From CALOFP01 sp942492635 (GTDB taxonomy: Bacteria; UBP6; UBA1177; CALOFP01): DNA of 64,000 nucleotides. Position 1 is the first letter of the stretch; every line of letters begins with the position of its first letter. The position numbers were made by a program, and so were the translations under genes. The stretch is taken from contig CALOFP010000003.1 in assembly GCA_942492635.1 (NCBI GenBank), positions 868,001 through 932,000 on the forward strand. Direction: 5' to 3'. Shown piece after piece: positions 32,975 through 42,392 of this stretch. Under the pieces are notes generated by a model. That model was not told the origin of the DNA and ran no database searches. It worked only from the letters and a program-made list of their open reading frames with translations.

Positions 32975-33931
32975 TTATTGGTTTGAATTGGGCTTCTTTC
33001 TTATAGAAGAATGCATGAGACATTCATTAATGGCGCTTGAAATATAGTCCGGAAAATTCTCGCTGCATCTTTTCAGCTTGTCGTCACGCTGTTTTCTTGT
33101 CATGTAGCCCTCTTTTTCAAAAGGAGGTCTGAATGAATACCATTTCGGGACAGGATAACCCGCTCCTGCTTTGGAGAGCTCCCTGTTAAGGGATTTTTCC
33201 TCCCCTATCGCCACAGCCCATGCAAGGAAATTGCCACCGAAACTCTGCGCATTTCTGTAGAAGCTGTATGATGAAAAACCATTCTTAAGATTTTTTGAGT
33301 AGTTAAGCACATCTAGTCCTGAAGGAGTATATTTTCTCAGATGAGTCTTGAAGTATGCCGAGAGAACTACCATGGCGAAAAAAACCGCTCCCATTCCCAT
33401 CGAGTTGCCGGCCGTTCCCAAGTAGATCATCTCCGAAACACCGACAACCAGTCCGAGAACAGCAAGTTTGCTGTTTTTTGTAAAGTAGTTTTCATCGAAA
33501 CTTTTAGAGTAGTAGGTTTCAAGAGAAAGCTCCAGCTTTCTCCAGAGAACCGAGGACGAGCTGCTCATTTCAGCCTCATCTTTCTCTGCAAAAAGTCTGT
33601 CGAAAACTATCTGTTCATCTTCTTGCAGATCTTCAGGAACAAAAGATTTCTCCGTTCTCCTTATTATGAATTCTCCGTTATCATCAATTATTTTGATAAA
33701 ACCTTTCTCCGCCAGAGATATTAAACTTGCAATGAGGGAAAACTTATCGAATTTCATCATGTAGAGATATCTGAGAGAGCCTGGAGAAAAGTTCTCCGGT
33801 TTTTTCAAATCGATAATCTCGCTGTATCTGAACCTGTTTCTCCCGAAAAGAAACCATGCAATAACATAGTAGACCGTCAACAGCAGAACTGCCTTGAAAA
33901 TGTCATTTGACACAAATGTATTTAAATGCAT
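32975..33931 (-). CDS. Membrane protein resembling the C-terminal half of DUF2207
   Basis: A 318-residue inner-membrane protein. A first hydrophobic segment (about 12-30) is followed by the DUF2207-like stretch ENFSPGSLRYLYMMKFDKFSLIASLISLAEKGFIKIIDDNGEFIIRR and an EDEQIVFDRLF segment, resembling a winged-helix-like cytoplasmic part. Two further membrane segments lie at about 155-192. The C-terminus contains WYSFRPPFEKEGYMTRKQRDD. The N-terminal beta domain that normally begins DUF2207 proteins is missing and no separate gene for it is seen nearby. AGGAG precedes the ATG. Function unknown. Confidence 0.65.
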   Translation of the reverse strand: MHLNTFVSNDIFKAVLLLTVYYVIAWFLFGRNRFRYSEIIDLKKPENFSPGSLRYLYMMKFDKFSLIASLISLAEKGFIKIIDDNGEFIIRRTEKSFVPEDLQEDEQIVFDRLFAEKDEAEMSSSSSVLWRKLELSLETYYSKSFDENYFTKNSKLAVLGLVVGVSEMIYLGTAGNSMGMGAVFFAMVVLSAYFKTHLRKYTPSGLDVLNYSKNLKNGFSSYSFYRNAQSFGGNFLAWAVAIGEEKSLNRELSKAGAGYPVPKWYSFRPPFEKEGYMTRKQRDDKLKRCSENFPDYISSAINECLMHSSIRKKPNSNQ

Positions 33932-34052
33932 CCGAATCTCCTACCAACTTTCAGCAAAATCAAATAAATTCATAAATTTGAAACCCCTTCACAGCGAACC
34001 CGTCTAAATTTTTTCACTATTGCACCCAAGAGAACTAATCAGCTCATGGAGA

Positions 34053-34310
34053 TCAATCTTTCCTTAAGCGACTCTTGAGATCTTCAATTTCTTTAAGAAG
34101 ATTTTCCCTCTGTTTTAGATCCTCTGAAGAGTCAATGATAAGAATTGCAAGAACATTAAAAGCACAGCCGAGAAAAAACCACCACCATCCGCATCTTCCC
34201 TTTGACGTTGCCGAAACATAACATACGGCACCACAGGTTAAAAGTAGAACTATCGTCAGTATGTTCCCAAAAATTGAGGTGTAGGATCCAAGGGAGCCAA
34301 AATTTACCAT
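34053..34310 (-). CDS. Small two-segment membrane protein
   Basis: An 85-residue hypothetical protein. It has two membrane segments (about 12-32 and 42-58, the second preceded by GRCGWWWFFLGCAFN) and a C-terminal charged coiled coil (EDLKQRENLLKEIEDLKSRLRKD). This layout is common among small membrane proteins whose helix extends into the cytoplasm. GGAGAAGAG lies just before the ATG, which supports it being real. No family recognised. Confidence 0.65.
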   Translation of the reverse strand: MVNFGSLGSYTSIFGNILTIVLLLTCGAVCYVSATSKGRCGWWWFFLGCAFNVLAILIIDSSEDLKQRENLLKEIEDLKSRLRKD

Positions 34311-34463
34311 ATCTCTTCTCCGAACAATATTTCTTCAATTTTATTAAAACATAACATTTCGTCAATTAAATAAGATCACTTTTTATACAACTATTTCGCT
34401 CTTACCATTTTATAAAAATCAAAATCAAAAAACTTTTTTATTCATCAAACTCTCTCCGTAAAT

Positions 34464-34492
34464 TTGAAACAATCACTACTAGCTGCTATATT
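34464..34492 (+). promoter_or_regulatory. Sigma70-type promoter of the TPR-like gene
   Basis: TTGAAA (34464-34469), 17-base spacer, TATATT (34487-34492), followed by an AAAAGGA ribosome site and ATG at 34528. Confidence 0.65.
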
Positions 34493-34527
34493 GGAACGTT
34501 TTCTATTTCTTTTAAAAAGGATCGACT

Positions 34528-35118
34528 ATGAAGATGTCTTTGAAATTTACAGCTCTCTCTCTTGCAACAGTTTTTGTTGCTGGCGGAATCGTCTACACAA
34601 TAAAAAATATTAAAGAAACAAATATAAAGATGGGTGAAAATCAAAAGGGATCCATCCAAGTCAATGTAACTGAAACCTTTAACCGTGAAAACATGAAGAA
34701 AGATCAGATAGAGATCGAAAACAACCTTCATATCGACTCCAATCTTCGTGCATTCAATAATTTATGCAAAAATGGGGAGATCAACTCATGCATCGCCTCA
34801 GCATGGTACTACATTTTAAAAAAGGATCTCGACCATGCTGAAGATTCTTTCAGAAGAGCAACTGAAATTGATCACAATGTCGACAAATACACATACTACT
34901 TTAATCTAGGACACTACCACCTTTTAAAAAGCCATAGGGAAAAGGCCTTGAAGCTATACGGAAAATCACTGAACATTTCTCAAAAGCCGATTGATGAAAT
35001 GCGGCGAATCGTCAATGATGACTTTAAGAAATTGAGAAAAGTCTATCCGGATAAAATCAAAGCTTTCAATTTAATCGAACAAAACCTCCTGGCTAAATTG
35101 AACGGCAGGGATAAATAG
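34528..35118 (+). CDS. Membrane-anchored TPR-like protein
   Basis: A 196-residue protein with an N-terminal membrane anchor (about 5-25, LKFTALSLATVFVAGGIVY) and a helical mature part. Residues 80-150 contain two to three TPR/Sel1-like helical pairs (ACIASAWYYI-type helix, then DLDHAEDSFRRATEIDHN and NLGHYHLLKSHREKALKLYGKSLNIS). Such repeats mediate protein contacts. No enzyme motif. It is 230 bases upstream of the hybrid kinase on the same strand, but both have candidate promoters. Confidence 0.72.
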   Translation: MKMSLKFTALSLATVFVAGGIVYTIKNIKETNIKMGENQKGSIQVNVTETFNRENMKKDQIEIENNLHIDSNLRAFNNLCKNGEINSCIASAWYYILKKDLDHAEDSFRRATEIDHNVDKYTYYFNLGHYHLLKSHREKALKLYGKSLNISQKPIDEMRRIVNDDFKKLRKVYPDKIKAFNLIEQNLLAKLNGRDK

Positions 35119-35166
35119 TCAAACATCTTTTTACCGGTACGAAAAAGAATTCTTTATTTCTAAATT

Positions 35167-35195
35167 TTGCAAAATTTCTTTGTAAATGATATTTT
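35167..35195 (+). promoter_or_regulatory. Candidate promoter of the hybrid kinase gene
   Basis: TTGCAA (35167-35172), 17-base spacer, TATTTT (35190-35195). A transcript from here would leave a 150-base leader before the chosen start. Confidence 0.4.
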
Positions 35196-35352
35196 GTAAG
35201 CAGTGTTTCGACAGCTGCGATGTTTATTCCGTTTAAGACTGAAACAACGGGGCTTTGCAAGTTTAAGGTTTTTCCTTCATACTGTCATAAATTCCATCTC
35301 CAGTGTAGTTTTGCGGGAGATGTATCGAATACAGGAGTTGCGAGTTTCGCCC

Positions 35353-38289
35353 ATGATAGAGAACAGAACAGAAAATCGAAGATTTAAAAATAATCTCCGT
35401 AGAATGATTTCTTGGAGTTTTTTTGCGCTTCTTTCAGTCGTTATCATTCTTGTCTTCTACACACTGCAGCACATAGCAAAACCAATTCTTATTGAGGAGC
35501 ACAAGAGGAGAATAGAAGAGACCGGCAACAAAATAATTGCAGAACTCGGCAAAAACGCATCAATTGCGGAAACCCTTGCCGCAACAATAGCTAATTTCGG
35601 TGAATCTTCGGACAAGAACCCGGAAACATATATGAAAGTTGTTCCCTTACTCCTGGATCTTGAGGAGAGTGGAAACCTCATCGCAGGAGGCGGAATATGG
35701 CCCGAGCCCTTCTCTTTTGACGTAACCAGAGAGAGAAGAAGCTTCTTCTGGGGAAGGGACAAGAACGGTCGACTCCAATATTTCGATGACTACAACAACC
35801 CTGAAGGAGGAGGATACCATCGGGAAGAGTGGTATGTTCCAGCAAGGTTCTCAAAAGAGGGGAAGTGCTTCTGGTCAAAATCATACCTTGACCCCTACTC
35901 TCTTCAGCCCATGGTGACATGCAGTGTAGCCATGAAAAACGGCAACAAGTTCGACGGTGTCGCAACAGTTGACATAAGACTCGAAGGGCTCAGAGATTTT
36001 TTCGAAGAGTCGGCCAAAGATATCGGAGGATACATATTCGCCCTCGACAGGAACAACCGGTTCATAACCTATCCCAACGGAAATAAGGTACTTAAAGAAA
36101 CCAGAGACAGCTCAGGTAATGTTACGAAAGAATTTTTATCCACCGCCGAATTCAGCCTTAACAATCCTCTTTTCAAGCCACTGCACAACACACTGGAAGA
36201 GTTGAAACAGAACGCTCTCTTGACTGCGGCACGCTCCCCCTCGTTCAATCAGGACATCATCATCGAAATCAACAAAGGATCTGACAAGATAGGAATGGCG
36301 GAGGCAAAACTAATATCCTCAATCCTTGCCGACCCTCTGAAAAAAAAGACCCGCTACAGCAACAAACTGGACTCACTCTATATTGAGAATGATCCAATTC
36401 TCCGGGAAGCTTCGACAGCTACAATTTTTCACACTCCCGGCAGCTACTGGAAAATCGTGATTGTTTCCCCATACAGGCTCACTGTTGCACCTGTTAACAA
36501 AATCACTTCGAAACTCCTCACATACCTCGTAGTGATGCTTGTCGGAATACTTCTTCTCGCATTTCTTCTTCTCAGGGAAAAACTTCTGCTTCCCTTAAAA
36601 AAAATGACCGCCCAACTGAAAGAGATCGAAGTAGATTTCGACGATCTCTCACTCCAGCTTGATGTAATTTCCAATAACGAACTCGGTGAACTCGCCTACT
36701 ACTTCAACAAGAGAACAGAGGAGAGGGCAATTGCGGAAAAAGAGGTCGTTAAGGCAAAAAAGCTTATGGACAACATAATAAATTCTATGCCGGCCATTCT
36801 CATATCAACCGACGACAGAGGATTTATCACAGGCTGGAACAGTTCGGCAACTGAGAGCACGGGAATAGAAAAAAGAGAAGCAATGGGCCGACAAATCTTT
36901 GAAATAGTTCCTGTGATAGCAATATTCAAAAAAGATTTCCATGAAGTTTTGAAAACCAGGATTCACAGGGATTTTCATCGTCAGAAACTATTCAGAGAGA
37001 GATTCACAACGGTTTCCATATTCCCGCTGATCGCCAACGGCTTAACGGGAGCGGTAATTCGCCTTGAAGATACGACGGAACTTGAAAAGAAGGAGGCCCA
37101 GCTAAGGCAAAGTCAGAAAATGGAGACAATAGGAACACTTGCCGGAGGACTTGCCCACGATTTCAACAATGTTCTTGGGGGTATAACGGGATCTCTATCG
37201 ATTCTCAGGTTCAAGATGAAAAAAAACGGGAAAAACCTTCCTCAGTCGGAGATTGAAAACTATCTTGAGACAATCGATAAATCTTCGAAAAGAGCGGCAA
37301 ATATGGTACAGCAACTTCTCTCAATATCCCGTAAAAACGAGTTCACATCGGTACCTCTCGACCTTAACAAGGCTGTTAAAAATATTATGAAGGTATGTGA
37401 GAATTCATTCGACAAATCTATTGGACTCTCCTCCGATTTCTTTGAAAAACCGGCCATGATCAGCGGAGATCCAACCCAGATCGAACAGGTACTTCTCAAC
37501 CTCTGTGTAAACGCTGCCCATGCCATGACAATAATGCGTAAAAAAGGTAAAAAATGGGGTGGCAGACTATCTGTTTCCATCAAATTCCTGTCAGCCGACA
37601 AATATTTTCTCAGAACCCATACGGAAGCTGAAAATAGAAAATACTGGGTACTCTCTATCACCGATACGGGGATCGGTATGTCGTCAGAAACCCTATCTAA
37701 AATTTTCAACCCCTTTTTCACAACTAAGGATGGAGGACGCGGAACAGGACTCGGACTTTCCATGGTTTTCAATATTGTGAAACAGCATGGAGGCTTTATC
37801 AACGTCTATTCCGACGAGGGTTCGGGTTCCACATTTAACCTGTATCTGCCCGTTCTTGAGACAGAGAGTAAAAAGCAAGAATACATTGAAAACCTCTCCG
37901 AAATTCCCAGGGGAAAAGGACTCGTTCTTATCGTGGATGATGAAACAGTAATGAGGGAAATTGCCGCAGAAATACTTGAAGAGTGCGGCTACAATGTGGT
38001 GACCGCCGAAAACGGAGCGGTAGGCGTAGAAATTTTTAAAGCTCGCTATAAAGAAATATCAATGGTAATTCTCGACTTGATTATGCCTAAAATGGCCGGA
38101 ACCGATGCATATGCGGAAATGAAGAAGATTAATCCGGAAGTAAAGGTTCTTCTTGCATCGGGCTTCAGGCAGGACGAAAGGGTCGATTACCTTCTGAAGG
38201 CTGGAGTCCAGGCATTCGTCCAGAAACCCTATACGCTGGAAACACTTGCGGAAAAGGTGTTTCAAATCGTTAACGATAGCGATAAATAG
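35353..38289 (+). CDS. Hybrid sensor histidine kinase with dCache sensor, HAMP, PAS and C-terminal receiver
   Basis: A two-component sensor of about 978 residues. Membrane segments at about 20-40 and 375-400 enclose a periplasmic Cache domain (GGGIWPEPFSFDV, WSKSYLDPYSLQPMVTCS). A HAMP-like linker, a PAS domain (INSMPAILISTDDRGFITGWNSSA), HisKA with His602 in GGLAHDFNN, and HATPase_c (N-box NLCVNAAHAM, DTGIGMS, GGRGTGLGLS) follow. The receiver has the acidic pair DD, phospho-acceptor Asp908 in VILDLIMP and Lys958. All catalytic residues are present, so phosphate should pass from His602 to Asp908. A separate Hpt or output regulator is not encoded here. The start is uncertain: ATG 35353 gives a short N-terminus before the first membrane segment. 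An open frame reaches 35203. Confidence 0.9.
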   Translation: MIENRTENRRFKNNLRRMISWSFFALLSVVIILVFYTLQHIAKPILIEEHKRRIEETGNKIIAELGKNASIAETLAATIANFGESSDKNPETYMKVVPLLLDLEESGNLIAGGGIWPEPFSFDVTRERRSFFWGRDKNGRLQYFDDYNNPEGGGYHREEWYVPARFSKEGKCFWSKSYLDPYSLQPMVTCSVAMKNGNKFDGVATVDIRLEGLRDFFEESAKDIGGYIFALDRNNRFITYPNGNKVLKETRDSSGNVTKEFLSTAEFSLNNPLFKPLHNTLEELKQNALLTAARSPSFNQDIIIEINKGSDKIGMAEAKLISSILADPLKKKTRYSNKLDSLYIENDPILREASTATIFHTPGSYWKIVIVSPYRLTVAPVNKITSKLLTYLVVMLVGILLLAFLLLREKLLLPLKKMTAQLKEIEVDFDDLSLQLDVISNNELGELAYYFNKRTEERAIAEKEVVKAKKLMDNIINSMPAILISTDDRGFITGWNSSATESTGIEKREAMGRQIFEIVPVIAIFKKDFHEVLKTRIHRDFHRQKLFRERFTTVSIFPLIANGLTGAVIRLEDTTELEKKEAQLRQSQKMETIGTLAGGLAHDFNNVLGGITGSLSILRFKMKKNGKNLPQSEIENYLETIDKSSKRAANMVQQLLSISRKNEFTSVPLDLNKAVKNIMKVCENSFDKSIGLSSDFFEKPAMISGDPTQIEQVLLNLCVNAAHAMTIMRKKGKKWGGRLSVSIKFLSADKYFLRTHTEAENRKYWVLSITDTGIGMSSETLSKIFNPFFTTKDGGRGTGLGLSMVFNIVKQHGGFINVYSDEGSGSTFNLYLPVLETESKKQEYIENLSEIPRGKGLVLIVDDETVMREIAAEILEECGYNVVTAENGAVGVEIFKARYKEISMVILDLIMPKMAGTDAYAEMKKINPEVKVLLASGFRQDERVDYLLKAGVQAFVQKPYTLETLAEKVFQIVNDSDK

Positions 38290-38342
38290 TTCTCTGTTGA
38301 AAAAGTTTTAACAGGAATAGCTATCTGGAGGGTCTGATTCAT

Positions 38343-38356
38343 CGAAGCTTGCTTCG
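38343..38356 (+). terminator. Candidate terminator after the hybrid kinase
   Basis: CGAAG-CTTG-CTTCG hairpin 55 bases past the stop, followed by GCGTTCTTTATT. The short stem and imperfect T run make this modest. Confidence 0.35.
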
Positions 38357-38489
38357 GCGTTCTTTATTCAATTGTAACTTCAAAAAATGCAGTTTCTCTA
38401 GAATCTGATACCGCGGGAATGAAAAACCTCCACATGAGCGCTTTTCTTTTCTGTTTCAACCATAAAAAGCGGGTATTTCGGGGAAATTC

Positions 38490-39911
38490 CTAAAAAGGAG
38501 TAACACCCCACTCAGTTACGACAAATCCCTCTCTTTCGAAATGGGGAATTGTCGGTTCGATCAACTTTTCGTTTCCGTTTGCGGATGGAACAACGGCGTA
38601 GAAAAGTCGGAGAATCGAATCCGGATTCTCTGAGATGTGAAGCAGTGCCATCTTTTCAATCTGCTCTTTCATCTGTGGATAAACGAGGTAGAACTTCGCA
38701 TCTTTTAGTCTTGGAATCCACCACTCTATGAAATCTTCTATTTCGCGACCGACAAAACCGAAATCGGAAAGGTTTTTCCTGAAAAATGTTTCAAGTTCCG
38801 CCCTATTCACAACCCACCCCTTCTCGTACTGATAGCGATCCGGGGTTGAACATTCGTAGAAAAGAAAACCGTACTCGCCGTCGATTGTTCCATCTGGATC
38901 AACGGTCACGTTCCATCCCGATCCGTACTCCGGAATTGACTTTACAACCCTTCCGCCTGCCGGGAAAGAGAGCGTGACATTAAGATCCGTTATCCTTTCC
39001 GGGTAGATGTAGATGTTCGGTTTATCAACCTGAATATCCGGTTCCTTCTCAATGAAGTTGTATCCTTTTTTAAGATCAATCCCATCCTGGTAATAGGTGC
39101 CGTCTTCAGACTCCAAAGTGTAGTCGCCATCCTTTAGATCGATAATAAAACGGCCCTTCGCATCAGTCGTAAAGTATCCTTTTTCCAAGCCGTTTTCAGT
39201 TACTTCAACATACACCTTTTTATCGGCAAGATAGTGGATACAGAAATCTTCCGGCCGAATGAATATGGATCCGTTTATGTAGCCTTTCATGATCGGATCG
39301 AGATCGACTTTCACTTTCTCACCGTAGGATGATTTGTAAAATTCCGTGAAAAATCCCTCTGCTTTTGCGTAGATGACATATTTAAGATCGTTGGTATTAA
39401 CGTCGCCGGCAGATTTGGCATCGATTTTGAGTTCACCTTCAGTATCGAGGATTTTCTCCTCAATAAGAGCTCCCGTTTCAGCATTGTAAATGGAGAGAGT
39501 AATGTTTTTGGCGACATCATCAAGTCCGGTTTTATCATAAGGAACAGAGATCTCCTTTAATTCAGTGTCGGCATCGCTTGCCGAATCCTCATCGTCACCT
39601 TCTTCAAAATCGACGTCTTCATCCTGTTCTCCGCCATTGTTCTGATCGGAATCGGCAACGTCGTCCGGCTCTTCTCCAGGCTCGGTATCATTTCCGGGCT
39701 CCGTTCCCGGATTTCCATCATCATCAGCTGATGTGCCCGGCGTTCCGTCAGTGTCGTTTCCAGACAGGGAAGCTGAATCTGAATCATTCAGCTGATCCGT
39801 ATCGGAGGCGGCATTTCCATCTTTCGATTTTGCACTGCCGTCACATGAAACAAATGTGAAAAATGAAAACAAAATCGCCCAAACGATGATGATTTTTTTT
39901 GATTTAAACAT
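38490..39911 (-). CDS. Acidic-linker lipoprotein with 'KPNIYIYP' domain
   Basis: A lipoprotein of 473 residues. The signal ends at lipobox FVSC (Cys23) and is followed by Asp, a residue that in E. coli favours retention in the inner membrane. About 95 residues of Asp/Glu/Gly/Asn linker follow, then carboxypeptidase-regulatory-like beta repeats (LSIYNAETGALIEEKI..., VTENGLEKGYFTTDAKGRFIIDLKDGDYTL). The C-terminal ~170 residues start with KPNIYIYPERITDLNVTL and include SGWNVTVDPDGTIDGEYGFLFYE, a conserved domain of unknown function I have seen in other bacterial lipoproteins. GAGAG precedes the ATG. It belongs with the RCC1, LRR and M30-like lipoproteins in overall design. Confidence 0.78.
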   Translation of the reverse strand: MFKSKKIIIVWAILFSFFTFVSCDGSAKSKDGNAASDTDQLNDSDSASLSGNDTDGTPGTSADDDGNPGTEPGNDTEPGEEPDDVADSDQNNGGEQDEDVDFEEGDDEDSASDADTELKEISVPYDKTGLDDVAKNITLSIYNAETGALIEEKILDTEGELKIDAKSAGDVNTNDLKYVIYAKAEGFFTEFYKSSYGEKVKVDLDPIMKGYINGSIFIRPEDFCIHYLADKKVYVEVTENGLEKGYFTTDAKGRFIIDLKDGDYTLESEDGTYYQDGIDLKKGYNFIEKEPDIQVDKPNIYIYPERITDLNVTLSFPAGGRVVKSIPEYGSGWNVTVDPDGTIDGEYGFLFYECSTPDRYQYEKGWVVNRAELETFFRKNLSDFGFVGREIEDFIEWWIPRLKDAKFYLVYPQMKEQIEKMALLHISENPDSILRLFYAVVPSANGNEKLIEPTIPHFEREGFVVTEWGVTPF

Positions 39912-40153
39912 GATACTCTCGACAAAAAGTTACTCAACACTTTCTTTAGTGAAGAAATATGGAGACTTTTATTAAAATTGGCGATTATTTTTTTCATGAA
40001 TTCAAGAAGATAGATGATTATTCATCTATCTTGACAAACAATCTATTCAATCCAAATCGCAGAACGAACCGATTGAAACATATTAAACAATCAGCACGAA
40101 CTTTCGTTGAAAATGGAATTCTTTTGGGAATTATTGGAAATCGGCAAAAAAAA

Positions 40154-41203
40154 CTATCTGATCTTTATGAGAAGTCCCATGAAGATGGTTGTTATGAGAA
40201 CCTGTGCGATTGCAAAACGGATAAGCACTTGGGAATTGGACCATTTCCTGTTGATTCTGAAGTGATCGTGAAGAGGAAAACGGATTGAGCCGAAAATCCG
40301 GATCTTGAAGAAACGGAGAAGAGCAACCTTAACAAGGCCCGTTCCGCCGTTTACAAGCAGCATGCTTGCAACAATCAATATGAGGAATGGATTACCGGAC
40401 ATGAGTACGGAAACTCCAATAAAGAATCCGATAGCTCTCGATCCCGCGTCGCCCATCAGAACCCGGCTCGGATAGGCATTATGCCAGAGATATCCGGCAA
40501 GGCATCCGGCAAGGGTAAAAGCCATTATTGCCCATCTGGCTCCGTCGGTGTAGTGAGGGATGAGAAGGTATTCGCTAACGGTTCCGTGGCCAATTACGAA
40601 GTAGAGAAATCCACCGAGGCTTATCAGGGCTATGAGCACAAGTGATCCCGACAGCCCGTCCACTCCGTCTGAGCAGTTTGTTGCATTGATCGAGATCCAG
40701 AGCAGCGCTGCGCTGAAAGGAGCATAAATGATCGGCGGAACTGTGAAAACCGCTTTTGTGAAAGGCAACCATATCTGAACGTCGCTGCAGTTGCAGAGAA
40801 CAAGAGCTGCTCCCACCGCAAGAAGCATGTCTATTGCTCCCTTTTTATACTCACCCCAGGAGGTGATGCTCCTGTCATCCAGATATCCTGACAGCATCGT
40901 AAGAAAGGTAATCAAAAGTATAAGTATGGTCTGCAGACTGAAAGGCACGACAAGAAAAGATATTACAACGAAAACTGAAATAAAAAAGAGTCCGGCTCCT
41001 GTCGGTTTTCCCTTAGCCTTCTGGCTTTCGGCTGCAAAGGCGCGGCCCCTGTCTGAAGGAAGAATGGAAAAAGCTTTCGGAAGAAAGTACCAGACCATCA
41101 GGAATCCGAAGAATAGTCCAAGTCCTATAAGCAGAAGGTGTGAAGTGAGAAGCCTGAAAGGCCCGAAAAATTGTGTGAGATACTGACCAAGAAGATAAAG
41201 CAT
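40154..41203 (-). CDS. MraY-like phospho-MurNAc-pentapeptide transferase
   Basis: A polytopic inner-membrane transferase of 349 residues. MraY makes lipid I by moving phospho-MurNAc-pentapeptide to undecaprenyl phosphate. Family motifs are visible in order: KGKPTGAG, SGYLDDRS (catalytic Asp region), NATNCSDGVDGLSG, YPSRVLMGDAGSRAIG and FPLHDHFRINRKW. The last normally reads PLHHHFE, so the middle His is Asp here. It is not in a division/cell-wall cluster, as mraY usually is; both neighbours are surface proteins. It could be the housekeeping enzyme or a MraY-like paralogue. I start at ATG 41203, which follows GAGGTG. A longer frame from 41248 lacks a ribosome site. Confidence 0.85.
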   Translation of the reverse strand: MLYLLGQYLTQFFGPFRLLTSHLLLIGLGLFFGFLMVWYFLPKAFSILPSDRGRAFAAESQKAKGKPTGAGLFFISVFVVISFLVVPFSLQTILILLITFLTMLSGYLDDRSITSWGEYKKGAIDMLLAVGAALVLCNCSDVQIWLPFTKAVFTVPPIIYAPFSAALLWISINATNCSDGVDGLSGSLVLIALISLGGFLYFVIGHGTVSEYLLIPHYTDGARWAIMAFTLAGCLAGYLWHNAYPSRVLMGDAGSRAIGFFIGVSVLMSGNPFLILIVASMLLVNGGTGLVKVALLRFFKIRIFGSIRFPLHDHFRINRKWSNSQVLIRFAIAQVLITTIFMGLLIKIR

Positions 41204-41277
41204 AAAAAACACCTCAAAATTCATTACCCGCATCATGATACACGGCAAGGGAAATGTTTACAAGATTTTATACAATT

Positions 41278-42213
41278 TCAGAATCGATATCCGATAAAGA
41301 GCTCTCCCCCGATTTCAGCCATCATGACAGTACCTTTCTCCAGGAAACTGAAATCGAGGCTGTTTTTCGACACGATACCTCCAAAAACCGTTTCGCTGTT
41401 GTATCCCGCAGAGAGACGAATTTCCCCACCAATTGAAACAAAGGTACGTGATTCTTCGTCGTCAAATGTTTCGAGGGATTGAAACTGAAGGGAGGGTCCG
41501 CCGTAGAAGAGCCCGGAAACGTAGAATCCGTTAAATACGAAGATGTGGGCGTAACCGCATCGAACGGTCAGATCGTTGAATGCAAAACCGTTGAAATCAA
41601 CAAAGTCATGATTCTTCGAACCCGCCCATGCCGGATCTCTTTTTCCTGCATCCTCAATCTCAAGACGCCTGAAACCTCCACCGAGAAGGAATGAACCGGC
41701 ACTGATATGTTGAATCTGAGAGAGAGAGAGGGCAGCCGGTAGACTGAACTGCTCCCAGTTGAAAACGTAGATCGCTCCGACATCAATGGTCATTCCCTTC
41801 ATCTCATCGAGTATGTAGTTATCCACATTAAGATCATCCGTAGGCTGAAAGTAGCCCTCGTACTGTTTCAGAGTGGCTTTGAAAACTACACGGTTGGAGA
41901 GGAATTCAAATCGAAAATCGGAAAAACCGGTTGATCCATAATTTTTCTCATCGTATCCCGGCATTTCAAATGGGTATGAGAATGAGAAACCGAGATTGTA
42001 CCCCATAATCGAAACTCCGATAGAGGGCACAGGAACCGTCCTGAAAGAGAGTGTTTTACCGCTTTCAGGGGCAATCGTGGTAAATTGACGCTGGAGTGCA
42101 AGAGTGGGCTTAAGAGAAAAATCCCACATCATACCGCTGTAGGGAGGGCTCTCTTCAGCACACAGAGTTCCGCAGACAAAAAGGAGAATTAACGCAAATA
42201 TGTACTTTTTCAT
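41278..42213 (-). CDS. Outer-membrane beta-barrel protein, DUF4421-like
   Basis: A 311-residue exported protein with signal peptide MKKYIFALILLFVCGTLCA. The mature chain alternates hydrophobic and polar residues and ends in FIGYRF, with a terminal Phe that fits recognition by the barrel-assembly machinery. VPSIGVSIMGYNLGFSFSYPF and VVFKATLKQYEGYF resemble DUF4421 barrels. Function unknown. GGAGG precedes the ATG. It lies 74 bases upstream of the mraY-like gene on the same strand and may be co-transcribed with it. Confidence 0.75.
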   Translation of the reverse strand: MKKYIFALILLFVCGTLCAEESPPYSGMMWDFSLKPTLALQRQFTTIAPESGKTLSFRTVPVPSIGVSIMGYNLGFSFSYPFEMPGYDEKNYGSTGFSDFRFEFLSNRVVFKATLKQYEGYFQPTDDLNVDNYILDEMKGMTIDVGAIYVFNWEQFSLPAALSLSQIQHISAGSFLLGGGFRRLEIEDAGKRDPAWAGSKNHDFVDFNGFAFNDLTVRCGYAHIFVFNGFYVSGLFYGGPSLQFQSLETFDDEESRTFVSIGGEIRLSAGYNSETVFGGIVSKNSLDFSFLEKGTVMMAEIGGELFIGYRF

Positions 42214-42392
42214 TTTTTACCTCCAATGCCTTTTATCATATCTTAAAATAATTCATCCTTCAATAAAAACTTGCAAATTAAAAAGCGAACAAGTAGATTT
42301 AGAAAGCGCAGGTTTCCCAATGTCTTTTCTCCAGGAAACAGTTGTGCAAACGACATAATTTCACTGTGTGATTAATAAAAGCGGAGGTTCTA

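Noticed and set aside
39959..40288. 109-codon plus-strand frame
   Set aside because: Its last 135 bases are antisense to the mraY-like gene and it has no clear ribosome site. A genuine small gene cannot be fully excluded.
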